From the NCBI GenBank assembly GCA_023264135.1, contig JALQSZ010000096.1:1-6049 (forward strand): a stretch of 6,049 bases of DNA. Direction: 5' to 3'. Both the position numbers and the translations under genes were made by a program. The notes beneath the pieces are model-generated. The model was not told the origin of the DNA, ran no database searches, and saw only the letters and a program-made list of their open reading frames with translations. This document shows, piece after piece, positions 1-5,699 of this stretch (position 1 is the first letter of the stretch; each line of letters starts with the position of its first letter). The DNA is from Acidimicrobiales bacterium (GTDB lineage Bacteria; Actinomycetota; Acidimicrobiia; Acidimicrobiales; Acidimicrobilacustridaceae).

Positions 1-794
1 CACTCGGTGCACTCGCGCAACACACGAGCAAGGCGCGACTCGCGGCTCTGGTCACTGGCAACACCTACCGAAACCCCGCACTGCTGGCCAAGACCATTAC
101 GACACTCGACATTGTCTCCGGCGGTCGCGCCCAACTCGGAATTGGCGCTGGTTGGTTCGAACTCGAACACGACTCACTTGGCTTTGAGTTCGGAACATTC
201 ACGGATCGTTTCGAAAAGCTTGAAGAAGCACTCCAAATCATTCTCCCGATGTTGCGCGATGAACGCCCGACCTTCACCGGAAAGCATTATTCGGTCGACA
301 ATGCGATCAATCAACCGCCACCCGTCAATCGCATCCCGATCATGATCGGCGGAACCGGCGAAAAGAAGACCTTGCGTATGGTCGCTCAGTACGCCGACGC
401 GGCAAATTTCACCTGCGGACTCGACGAGGTTCCCCGCAAGATGGACGCGCTCGCGGCCCATTGCGAACGAATCGGACGCGACCGAAATGACATCACCGTC
501 AGCAAGATGGGTTTGTGTGTGATCGCACCCACTGTCGATCAGGCCTACCAAGAAGCAAAGGCGTTCATGCTCGGAATGGGCGTCGATCTCGATGCCGTCG
601 ACGAAGCAACCCGCGACATGTTTCTCGGAATGGTGTGGTGGGGCGGTTCAGAGGAGATCGAGGAATGGTTCGTGAAAACCAAAGATCTCGGTCTCGATGG
701 CGTCACCGTGTCATTGCCCGCAAACGGCACAATCCCCGAGCGCATTGAGCAACTCGGGGAAGTGGCGACAAAGGTGTTCGGCAGCGCCAGTTAG
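1..794 (+). CDS. LLM-class F420-dependent oxidoreductase, 5' truncated by the window
   Basis: The open frame enters at base 3 and ends at TAG 792-794, giving 263 visible residues. The family is normally longer, so about 60-80 N-terminal residues lie outside the window. The visible part carries hallmarks of the bacterial luciferase-like (LLM) TIM-barrel family: VTGNTYRNPALLAK, then TLDIVSGGR, GIGAGWFELEH, the FGTFTDRFEKLEEAL helix, the GKHYSVDNA segment before PPP, and the phosphate-binding strand IPIMIGGTGEKKTLRMVA followed by YADAAN. These enzymes are soluble and usually transfer hydride with deazaflavin F420 (sometimes FMN); the fragment most resembles the F420-dependent subgroup. The substrate cannot be read from sequence. 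The gene converges on the acyl-CoA carboxylase epsilon gene, and the two stop codons interlock with no terminator between them. The family call is firm; the cofactor is inferred from the family. Confidence 0.9.
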   Translation, partial: LGALAQHTSKARLAALVTGNTYRNPALLAKTITTLDIVSGGRAQLGIGAGWFELEHDSLGFEFGTFTDRFEKLEEALQIILPMLRDERPTFTGKHYSVDNAINQPPPVNRIPIMIGGTGEKKTLRMVAQYADAANFTCGLDEVPRKMDALAAHCERIGRDRNDITVSKMGLCVIAPTVDQAYQEAKAFMLGMGVDLDAVDEATRDMFLGMVWWGGSEEIEEWFVKTKDLGLDGVTVSLPANGTIPERIEQLGEVATKVFGSAS

Positions 795-988
795 TGACGT
801 GCAGCAGGTCGGGCGCGTCGTGATGCGACCGGGCGCGACCACCAACGGCCGCTGAATCGCCAACGCGATTCGGGCGCAGCTTCTTGCCCAACCATGATCC
901 GTGGTCGAGTGACCTCGATAGCTGCAGCGATTGCCGCGGCTTCTTCGATCGTGGGTTCGGGCGTGATGCGCACGCTCGGCTCGCTCAC
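791..988 (-). CDS. accE: Acyl-CoA carboxylase epsilon subunit (AccE/PccE-like), 65 aa
   Basis: This small gene starts at GTG (988-986), which overlaps the TGA stop of the carboxyltransferase gene as GTGA, and ends at TAA (793-791). The 65-residue product begins [20 protein letters not shown] and continues into a Trp- and Arg-rich tail ([14 protein letters not shown]). This matches the architecture of the actinobacterial epsilon subunit: a short strand, a P-T-x-E-E-x-A-A helix, then a basic aromatic C-terminus ending near residue 65. In Streptomyces and Mycobacterium this subunit binds the carboxyltransferase/biotin carboxylase complex and raises its activity. Its position directly behind a carboxyltransferase gene supports the call. 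No good Shine-Dalgarno precedes the GTG, so translation is probably coupled to the upstream gene. The frame stays open upstream, but that extension is Arg/Ser-rich antisense-like sequence inside the carboxyltransferase and is rejected. Confidence 0.85.
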   Translation of the reverse strand: MSEPSVRITPEPTIEEAAAIAAAIEVTRPRIMVGQEAAPESRWRFSGRWWSRPVASRRARPAARH

Positions 989-2541
989 AACGGGATGTTT
1001 CCGTGCTTGCGATGCGGAAGTTCTTCGCGCTTGGACTTGAGCATCTCGAGACCAGCGATGACCTTCATGCGCGTATCGGCCGGATCGATGACATCGTCGA
1101 TGAATCCGCGTTCGGCAGCGACATAGGGATTGGCGAAACGCTCGGTGTAGTCGTCGATCAGTTCTGCACGACGCTTTTCCGGATCGGCGGCTTCCTGAAG
1201 TTCGCGGCGGTACAGAATTTCCACCGCGCCGTTGGGACCCATCACTGCGAGTTCGGCAGACGGCCATGCAAACGCAAGATCGGCACCAATCGACTTTGAA
1301 TTCATGACCACGTACGCGCCGCCGTAGGCCTTACGAGTAATGACCTGAATGCGGGGAACGGTGGCTTCGCAGAATGCGTAGAGCAACTTGGCACCGTGAC
1401 GGATGATGCCGCCGTATTCCTGGTCGACACCGGGAAGGAATCCGGGAACGTCGACGAAGGTGACGAGCGGAATGTTGAACGCATCGCAGGTACGCACGAA
1501 ACGTGCGCCCTTTTCTGCAGATTCGATATCGAGAACACCGGCTAGCACCATCGGTTGGTTGCCCACGATGCCGACCGTTTCGCCATTGAGTCGAGCGAAA
1601 CCGCAAACAATCGAACCAGCCCAACGCGGGAAGTACTCGAAGAAATCGCCGTCGTCGACGACCGATGCGATGACCTTCTTCATGTCGTACGGAATGTTCG
1701 GGCTTGCCGGCATGATGTCGACGAGTTCCGGACAGCTGCGTTCCGGATCGTCGCCAGTCGGCATCGATGGCGCAGTTTCAAGGTTGTTCGACGGAAGGAA
1801 CGAGAAGAGATACTTCACGTCGTCGAGGCAGGTCTTTTCGTCGGGAGACACGAACGTGGCAACACCCGACTTACTTGCATGCGACTTCGCACCGCCAAGT
1901 TCTTCGAGAGTGACTTCTTCGCCGGTCACGGTCTTCACAACATCGGGACCAGTGATGAACATGTGCGAGGTTTCGTCGACCATGAAAATGAAGTCGGTCA
2001 TGGCGGGGCTGTAAACCGCGCCACCAGCGCATGGGCCGAGGATCACTGAGATCTGCGGGGTGACACCTGAGGCGAGCACGTTGCGATGGAAAATGCCGCC
2101 ATAACTCGCGAGCGACACCACGCCTTCTTGAATACGTGCACCAGCACCATCGTTCAGACCGATCAGCGGCGCACCAACAGACAGCGCAAGGTCCATGACT
2201 TTGTGGATCTTTTCCGCGAACACCTCGCCGAGCGCTCCACCAAAGACAGTGAAGTCCTGCGAGAACACGAAGACCTTGCGGCCATCGATGGTTCCCCAAC
2301 CGGTGACAACACCATCGGTATAGGGGCGCTCTTCGATGCCACTTTCATGCGCTCGGTGACGAGCCAGCATGTCGAGTTCGTGGAACGACCCCTCGTCGAG
2401 CAAGTAGTCAATGCGCTCGCGGGCAAGCATCTTGCCCTTTGAATGCTGGCGTTCAACCGAACGCTCTGAACCGGCATGGAGGGCTTGTTCCTTGCGCTCA
2501 GCCAGTTGGGCCAGGCGCTCGGTCATGGGGTGTTCCGACAT
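985..2541 (-). CDS. Acyl-CoA (propionyl-CoA) carboxylase carboxyltransferase beta subunit, 518 aa
   Basis: This is a full-length biotin-dependent carboxyltransferase of the PccB/AccD5 family (usual length about 510-540). It moves the carboxyl group from carboxybiotin to an acyl-CoA, yielding methylmalonyl-CoA or malonyl-CoA, as a cytosolic hexamer with a biotin carboxylase/BCCP subunit. N-terminal crotonase-like domain: [17 protein letters not shown] (38-54), [13 protein letters not shown] (94-106), [13 protein letters not shown] (129-141) and the oxyanion loop [12 protein letters not shown] (169-180). C-terminal domain: [22 protein letters not shown] (364-385, quoted as landmarks D364, G367, G371, H382), KAYGGAY (404-410), [12 protein letters not shown] (419-430) and [11 protein letters not shown] (432-442). 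D421 sits near the Asp that sets propionyl- versus acetyl-CoA preference in Streptomyces PccB; I recall this alignment and have not verified it. The start chosen is ATG 2541-2539 ([13 protein letters not shown]), where homologues begin; an in-frame extension to 2610 is low-complexity. The gene is divergent from tatA and overlaps accE by 4 bp. Confidence 0.95.
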   Translation of the reverse strand: MSEHPMTERLAQLAERKEQALHAGSERSVERQHSKGKMLARERIDYLLDEGSFHELDMLARHRAHESGIEERPYTDGVVTGWGTIDGRKVFVFSQDFTVFGGALGEVFAEKIHKVMDLALSVGAPLIGLNDGAGARIQEGVVSLASYGGIFHRNVLASGVTPQISVILGPCAGGAVYSPAMTDFIFMVDETSHMFITGPDVVKTVTGEEVTLEELGGAKSHASKSGVATFVSPDEKTCLDDVKYLFSFLPSNNLETAPSMPTGDDPERSCPELVDIMPASPNIPYDMKKVIASVVDDGDFFEYFPRWAGSIVCGFARLNGETVGIVGNQPMVLAGVLDIESAEKGARFVRTCDAFNIPLVTFVDVPGFLPGVDQEYGGIIRHGAKLLYAFCEATVPRIQVITRKAYGGAYVVMNSKSIGADLAFAWPSAELAVMGPNGAVEILYRRELQEAADPEKRRAELIDDYTERFANPYVAAERGFIDDVIDPADTRMKVIAGLEMLKSKREELPHRKHGNIPL

Positions 2542-2548
2542 GGCGCCA

Positions 2549-2554
2549 ACACTA
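2549..2554 (-). promoter_or_regulatory. Candidate -10 box for the carboxyltransferase gene (possibly leaderless)
   Basis: On the minus strand TAGTGT lies 7 nt before the chosen ATG, and there is no purine-rich Shine-Dalgarno in between. This fits a TANNNT -10 element with transcription starting at or next to the start codon. No convincing -35 is visible. It is an inference from spacing only. Confidence 0.3.
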
Positions 2555-2623
2555 CCCAGCCCACGGTTCGGCCTCGGAATGCACCGCATCGCTGCTGATG
2601 GCCCGTTCACCTCTGCGGCGGTC

Positions 2624-2629
2624 TAGCCT
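2624..2629 (+). promoter_or_regulatory. Candidate -10 box upstream of tatA
   Basis: TAGCCT at this position follows the TANNNT pattern common in actinobacterial promoters. It would give a leader of about 40 nt that includes the tatA ribosome binding site. A TTCACC sequence at 2606-2611 is -35-like, but the 12-nt gap is too short for a classic promoter. This is a weak call. Confidence 0.2.
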
Positions 2630-2663
2630 TGAGAGGTACGCCCGTTGTCGCCGGTCTCGGCGC

Positions 2664-2670
2664 AGGAAGG
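2664..2670 (+). promoter_or_regulatory. Strong Shine-Dalgarno of tatA
   Basis: AGGAAGG ends 7 nt before the ATG at 2678. It is the best ribosome binding site in the window, and it fixes the tatA start over the in-frame upstream TTG at 2645, which would add 11 residues unrelated to TatA. Confidence 0.8.
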
Positions 2671-2677
2671 ACACCCC

Positions 2678-2881
2678 ATGGTGCTCGCGGAAATCATCGG
2701 TTGGGACATCGTCATCGTCCTCGCCATCATCGCCCTGCTCTTTGGTGGCGCGAAGCTCCCCAAACTCGCTCGTTCACTCGGTTCGGCCAAGGGCGAATTC
2801 GAAAAGGGTCTCAAAGAGGGCGAGTCCTCGAAGTCGTCTGAGTCCAAGGCCACCGAGACCACCGACAAGTCCGACTCCTAA
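2678..2881 (+). CDS. tatA: Twin-arginine translocase subunit TatA/E family protein, 67 aa
   Basis: This encodes a TatA-type pore component of the Sec-independent pathway that exports folded proteins across the cytoplasmic membrane. The product shows the family plan in order: a short N-terminal segment with Trp (MVLAEIIGWD, 1-10), one membrane helix (about 10-22), the FGG hinge (22-24) with KLPKLARSLG (26-35), an amphipathic helix (SAKGEFEKGLKEG, 36-48), and a short charged Ser/Lys/Glu-rich tail. The length is usual for TatA. Glu5 and Trp9 stand in the short periplasmic part. TatC and TatB are not in the window, so this is a lone tatA, as often seen in actinobacteria. It is followed by two UUCG hairpins and a convergent gene. 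TatA versus TatE/TatB cannot be settled formally, but the short length and FGG-KLP hinge favour TatA. Confidence 0.93.
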   Translation: MVLAEIIGWDIVIVLAIIALLFGGAKLPKLARSLGSAKGEFEKGLKEGESSKSSESKATETTDKSDS

Positions 2882-2907
2882 ACCTCCCGCCTTCGGGCGA
2901 CAAGGTT
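2881..2907. terminator. UUCG hairpin directly after the tatA stop
   Basis: CGCC (2888-2891), loop TTCG, GGCG (2896-2899) form a stable tetraloop hairpin. It is extended across an internal loop by AACCT (2881-2885) pairing with AGGTT (2903-2907). It begins inside the tatA stop codon. No T-tract follows, so it could work as an actinobacterial-type U-poor terminator or as 3'-end protection of the mRNA. Confidence 0.5.
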
Positions 2908-2915
2908 GACCACGA

Positions 2916-2939
2916 CTGACCGGCCTTCGGGTCGGTCAG
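2916..2939. terminator. Bidirectional UUCG hairpin between tatA and the exonuclease gene
   Basis: A 10-bp stem is formed by CTGACCGGCC (2916-2925) and GGTCGGTCAG (2930-2939) around a TTCG loop. All positions pair, counting one G-U wobble in the plus-strand RNA. Being a near-perfect inverted repeat between convergent genes, it can act in both directions. The stop codon of the minus-strand exonuclease (2938-2936) lies within the right arm. There is no T-run on either side. Confidence 0.65.
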
Positions 2940-3814
2940 CGTCGCGTCTGTGCGAGTTTCTCGGCCCGCTCCGCCAGACGAGGCGCGTCGATGAGAGCAA
3001 GAACATCGGCAAAGTCGTCGCGTGGTCCGGACCAACGGAGATCTTCAAGGTTCGTGAACGTTGGCGCGTCGGTGACGACTGTGGCGATCTTGCGGAACAA
3101 CATCGCGAGTTCCATCTGTTCCTGAAGCGTTGCTGCAAGCTTTGCCGCACCGCGAACTTGCACATCCCAGTCGGCTGGATCGGCAGGAATGTTTTCAATA
3201 TGCAGATAACGGCCCAACACCGTTGATGCCGACTTCGCTCCCCAACCCGGCAATCCCGGAAACCCGTCGGAGGAATCGCCCATGAGCGCGAGATAGTCGG
3301 GAATGGATTCGGGCGGAACGCCGAACTTCTCAATCACACCATCGTGATCAAACAGTTGGCCTTTGCGGCGATCGAACTGCACCACACGATTTCCAACAAC
3401 ACACTGAGCAAGATCTTTGTCGGGCGTGCAGATCAACACTTGTTGCACGTTCTTGTTTGCAGCGGCTTTCGCTGCAGCAGACCCCATGCCGTCATCGGCT
3501 TCATGTTCGACCATCGAAAACACGGCGAAGCCCGCGGCAATCAACACCTGGTCAAGCAGCGGGAACTGATTACCCAGTTCGGGGTCAAGGTCTTCGCCGG
3601 ACTTGTAGCCATCCCAAAGTTCATTGCGGAACGAATCAACAGTCCGATCAGTCGCAACACCGACATGTGTCGCGCCTTCGTCGAGCATGTTGAACATCGA
3701 CATCACAACACCGCGAGTGGCCGCGACTTCCATTCCTTCACTATTCGCCCTTGAAGGAAGCGCAAAGTGATGGCGGAAAAGTTCGTACGTGCCGTCGACA
3801 AGATGTACCTGCAT
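2936..3814 (-). CDS. Stand-alone 5'-3' exonuclease / flap endonuclease (PolI N-terminal-domain type), 292 aa
   Basis: The product matches the 5'-3' exonuclease (FEN) fold found at the N-terminus of DNA polymerase I and in stand-alone enzymes, which trim RNA primers and 5' flaps using two metal ions. The acidic residues appear in order: D7 (HLVDGTYELFR, 4-14), RNELWDGYKSGE (63-74, the arch Arg and Tyr-Lys region), EADD (105-108), TPDKDLAQ (130-137), and the helix-hairpin-helix GDSSDGFPGLPGWGAKSA (179-196) with D180 and D183. The C-terminal 100 residues carry the usual helical tail and no polymerase domain. The start chosen is ATG 3814-3812, because the protein then begins on the first strand with D7 and has GGGGAGA about 8 nt upstream. 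The frame stays open to 4081, but that part lies antisense to the heliorhodopsin and is not FEN-like. The gene converges on tatA and is divergent from the heliorhodopsin gene. Confidence 0.92.
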   Translation of the reverse strand: MQVHLVDGTYELFRHHFALPSRANSEGMEVAATRGVVMSMFNMLDEGATHVGVATDRTVDSFRNELWDGYKSGEDLDPELGNQFPLLDQVLIAAGFAVFSMVEHEADDGMGSAAAKAAANKNVQQVLICTPDKDLAQCVVGNRVVQFDRRKGQLFDHDGVIEKFGVPPESIPDYLALMGDSSDGFPGLPGWGAKSASTVLGRYLHIENIPADPADWDVQVRGAAKLAATLQEQMELAMLFRKIATVVTDAPTFTNLEDLRWSGPRDDFADVLALIDAPRLAERAEKLAQTRR

Positions 3815-3865
3815 ACGCCCAGTCTCCCCTGAATCGGCGACTGGGGCGACAACTTTCCCGACGCT

Positions 3866-3895
3866 CAGACAAATTCCCGGGAGTCCACGTACGCT
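3866..3895 (+). promoter_or_regulatory. Candidate heliorhodopsin promoter, leaderless type
   Basis: TACGCT (3890-3895) is a TANNNT -10 box ending 6 nt before the ATG at 3902. This would place the transcript start at the start codon, and no Shine-Dalgarno is present near the ATG. CAGACA (3866-3871, GACA matching the -35 consensus) is 18 nt upstream. An 8-bp palindrome TCCCGGGA (3875-3882) sits in the spacer and could be an operator. All of this is inferred from pattern and spacing. Confidence 0.4.
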
Positions 3896-3901
3896 CTGCG
3901 C

Positions 3902-4708
3902 ATGACTGATCAGACAACTCGACTTCAGAATCTCCGCAAGTGGAATATCGGGGTCGGAGGTCTGCATCTCGTGCAGGGCGTCCTCATCCTTGTCCTGAGT
4001 ACCTCGTTTGCGATACCGATCGTCGCAACCGTTATGACGGGCCCTCCTGGCGGCGAAGGATCTCTCTCGGTCAGCAAACACTTCTTTGATTTCAACTTTC
4101 CGATCGCAATCGCAATTTTCTTATTCCTTGCCGCTGGCGATCATCTCCTCACATCAGTGACACCAATTCGCGCGTGGTACGAGCGCAATCTTCTTCAAGG
4201 CATCAACGTTGCGCGCTGGATCGAATACTCGGTAAGCGCTTCGATCATGATCGTCCTGATTGCACTGCTCAACGGCATCAACAACCTCTATGCAGTCATT
4301 GCGATCTTTGGTGTGAATGCAGCAATGATTCTCTTTGGCCTCGTTATGGAGCAGGTCAATCGAAATCGCGAGACCGTGAACTGGTGGCCATTCGTCTTTG
4401 GCTGCATCGCTGGAATTGTTCCTTGGATCGCAATCGTCATCGGGTTGGTCACTTCCGCGACCGATGCCACGATGATCAATGGGGTTCGCGCGAATGCCGA
4501 CGGCGTTCCAACCTTCGTGTATTTCATCGTGATTTCTCTGTTCCTACTTTTTAACTGCTTTGCTCTCAATCAATGGCTGCAGTACCGAGGCAAAGGGAAG
4601 TTCGCTGACTACTTGTACGGAGAAAAGGTGTATCTCGTACTCAGCCTCATTGCGAAGAGTGCACTCGCTTGGCAGATCTTTGCTGGAACGCTCGCTAGTT
4701 CTTCGTGA
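3902..4708 (+). CDS. Heliorhodopsin, 268 aa retinal-binding seven-helix protein
   Basis: A seven-helix protein (helices near 12-35, 66-86, 101-123, 127-149, 160-183, 203-226, 240-264) with the diagnostic heliorhodopsin sequence. Helix 7 contains VLSLIAKSALAWQIFAGTL (246-264), with K252 as the retinal Schiff-base lysine. Helix 3 contains ARWIEYS (104-110), with E108 as the expected counterion. H22, Q25 and H81 match the buried His/Gln/His of the founding protein 48C12. Family blocks GPPG (48-51), AIFGVNAAMILFG (134-146), FGCIAGIVPWI (166-176) and LQYRGKGKFADYLYGE (226-241) are also present. The Arg/Lys-rich N-terminus before helix 1 and long first outer loop (about 41-63) fit the inverted topology (N-terminus inside) of the family. 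Heliorhodopsins have slow photocycles and are thought to be light sensors or regulators, not ion pumps. The gene appears intact and monocistronic, divergent from the exonuclease and convergent with the ATP-grasp gene. The function of this particular protein is unknown. Confidence 0.97.
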   Translation: MTDQTTRLQNLRKWNIGVGGLHLVQGVLILVLSTSFAIPIVATVMTGPPGGEGSLSVSKHFFDFNFPIAIAIFLFLAAGDHLLTSVTPIRAWYERNLLQGINVARWIEYSVSASIMIVLIALLNGINNLYAVIAIFGVNAAMILFGLVMEQVNRNRETVNWWPFVFGCIAGIVPWIAIVIGLVTSATDATMINGVRANADGVPTFVYFIVISLFLLFNCFALNQWLQYRGKGKFADYLYGEKVYLVLSLIAKSALAWQIFAGTLASSS

Positions 4709-5615
4709 CAGAAGGGTCAATTCGCCGACGTACTGCCTGCACAAATCGCCCCGCCGATTCAGGATCAGTCGGCAGAAAGAAACACGGTTCGAAAAGTTCC
4801 GCTTCCAGCAGTGCGGGTGAACCGTCGTCGAGTCGGATCACGTCGTATCGGCCATAAAGAAGTTGGCCATCAGGTTCGATCCAGCTCGATTCCCGAGCAA
4901 TCTCGAGTGATGCCGTTGCCGCCGCACGCACAACTTCGACGACATCATCTGGGGCGCGAACCGATGAGATCTCTTCGCGATAGGCGCCACCAACCAGTGC
5001 GCCGTCTTCGGCCAAGAGCGCTGCTTTGTGAAACGAATGCGACAGTTCTCCGTCGAAGAGAACCGTTCCAATTTCGCCTTCTGTGTCGATGCTCGAGGCG
5101 AATGGTTGCACCATCACTGTCAGTCCTTTGGCAAGGATCTCGCGCGCAAGTGTTTCGGCACCTGCGTCATTGCGACGAAACCGACCAGTAAGCCGACTGC
5201 CTGCGGAAATCGAGGGCTTCACCACAATCTCTTGTGCGTCGAGTGCTTCGCGCGCAGTTCGTAACGCATCAATCGATTCGACGAAGGTCGTCGGGACAAT
5301 TGGAACGCCACGGTCTGAGAGATCTGCCAGATACCGCTTGTTCATGTTCCATTCGATGACCGGAACCGGGTTCTCAAAGGTGCGCATTGATCGACGCGCG
5401 GCAAGCCATTCTCGGAATGCGTCGAGGTGTTCGATGTAGTTCCACGGGCTTCGCACAACCACAAGATCAAATGAGTCCCAGTCAATGGCCTGGTCCTCCC
5501 ACGCCGCTTGAATGAGGTCGATTCCTGCAACGGCGAACGACTCAACCTGTAGTGGAAGATCAACATCGTCGTGAATGGCAGCAAGATCCGTTGTTGTCAC
5601 AAACGCGACACGCAT
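4695..5615 (-). CDS. ATP-grasp family ligase (RimK/DcsG-like), substrate unknown, 306 aa
   Basis: The product looks like a single-domain ATP-grasp enzyme; such enzymes join a carboxylate to an amine or similar nucleophile through an acyl phosphate. N-terminal pre-ATP-grasp domain: MRVAFVTTTD (1-10) and FDLVVVRSPWNYIEHLDAF (49-67). Next come NMNKRYLADL (90-99), the nucleotide-binding strand EIVVKPSISAGS (129-140) with K133, VMVQPFA (167-173), EGEIGTVLFDGE (179-190), and the metal-binding end RYDVIRLDDG (256-265, D258) with LLEAELFEP (269-277, E271, E273). The RSPWNY motif and overall plan resemble the group that includes the cycloserine cyclo-ligase DcsG, but this does not show the same substrate. 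The start is ATG 5615-5613; no Shine-Dalgarno is present. The stop TAG (4697-4695) overlaps the heliorhodopsin 3' end. No partner enzyme is adjacent. The superfamily call is strong; the reaction is open. Confidence 0.85.
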   Translation of the reverse strand: MRVAFVTTTDLAAIHDDVDLPLQVESFAVAGIDLIQAAWEDQAIDWDSFDLVVVRSPWNYIEHLDAFREWLAARRSMRTFENPVPVIEWNMNKRYLADLSDRGVPIVPTTFVESIDALRTAREALDAQEIVVKPSISAGSRLTGRFRRNDAGAETLAREILAKGLTVMVQPFASSIDTEGEIGTVLFDGELSHSFHKAALLAEDGALVGGAYREEISSVRAPDDVVEVVRAAATASLEIARESSWIEPDGQLLYGRYDVIRLDDGSPALLEAELFEPCFFLPTDPESAGRFVQAVRRRIDPSVTKN

Positions 5616-5621
5616 GACGTC

Positions 5622-5627
5622 ACGCTA
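5622..5627 (-). promoter_or_regulatory. Candidate -10 box for the ATP-grasp gene (leaderless type)
   Basis: On the minus strand TAGCGT ends 6 nt before the ATG at 5615, the same spacing as at the heliorhodopsin gene, again without a Shine-Dalgarno. An 8-bp palindrome TGACGTCA (5615-5622) overlaps both the start codon and this box. No clear -35 is seen because the expected position falls in the terminator hairpin. Confidence 0.3.
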
Positions 5628-5645
5628 CTCAGCCCATGAACGCGA

Positions 5646-5672
5646 CAGAGCCCGGCACGCGTCCGGGCTCTG
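5646..5672 (-). terminator. Strong hairpin terminator after the minus-strand exported-protein gene
   Basis: CAGAGCCCGG (5646-5655) and CCGGGCTCTG (5663-5672) form a perfect 10-bp GC-rich stem with a 7-nt loop, 27 nt beyond the stop codon of the gene ending at 5700. It lies between two genes of the same orientation and probably ends the upstream transcript before the ATP-grasp gene. On the minus strand only a weak T-containing stretch follows the stem. Confidence 0.7.
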
Positions 5673-5699
5673 CGCAAACTTCAGTACTGATCGGCGAAA

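Noticed and set aside
174..551. 125-codon minus-strand frame antisense to the LLM oxidoreductase
   Set aside because: It is a shadow of a conserved family gene with no domain of its own.
989..1267. N-terminal extension of the epsilon-subunit frame to an ATG at 1267
   Set aside because: It runs inside the carboxyltransferase in another frame, is Arg/Ser/Cys-rich, and the family length (about 65 aa) matches the GTG start at 988.
1403..2049. Long plus-strand open frames (203 and 164 codons) inside the carboxyltransferase gene
   Set aside because: They are antisense to strongly conserved PccB motifs, have Ser/Arg/Thr-rich composition, and lack any recognisable domain.
2542..2610. 23-residue N-terminal extension of the carboxyltransferase
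   Set aside because: Homologues start near [10 protein letters not shown]; the extension has no conserved features and would consume the divergent promoter region.
2439..2909. 156-codon plus-strand frame across the carboxyltransferase start and tatA
   Set aside because: Arg/Ser/Pro-rich out-of-frame translation that conflicts with the clear TatA frame and ribosome binding site.
3344..3754. 136-codon plus-strand frame antisense to the exonuclease
   Set aside because: His/Arg-rich shadow with no recognisable motif and no ribosome binding site.
3815..4081. 89-residue N-terminal extension of the exonuclease
   Set aside because: It lies antisense to the heliorhodopsin coding region and precedes the first strand carrying D7; a good Shine-Dalgarno supports the start at 3814.
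3902..4708. Proton-pumping type-1 rhodopsin (proteorhodopsin/actinorhodopsin)
   Set aside because: The helix 3 and helix 7 motifs are those of heliorhodopsin; the DTE/DTK-type pump triad of type-1 rhodopsins is not seen.
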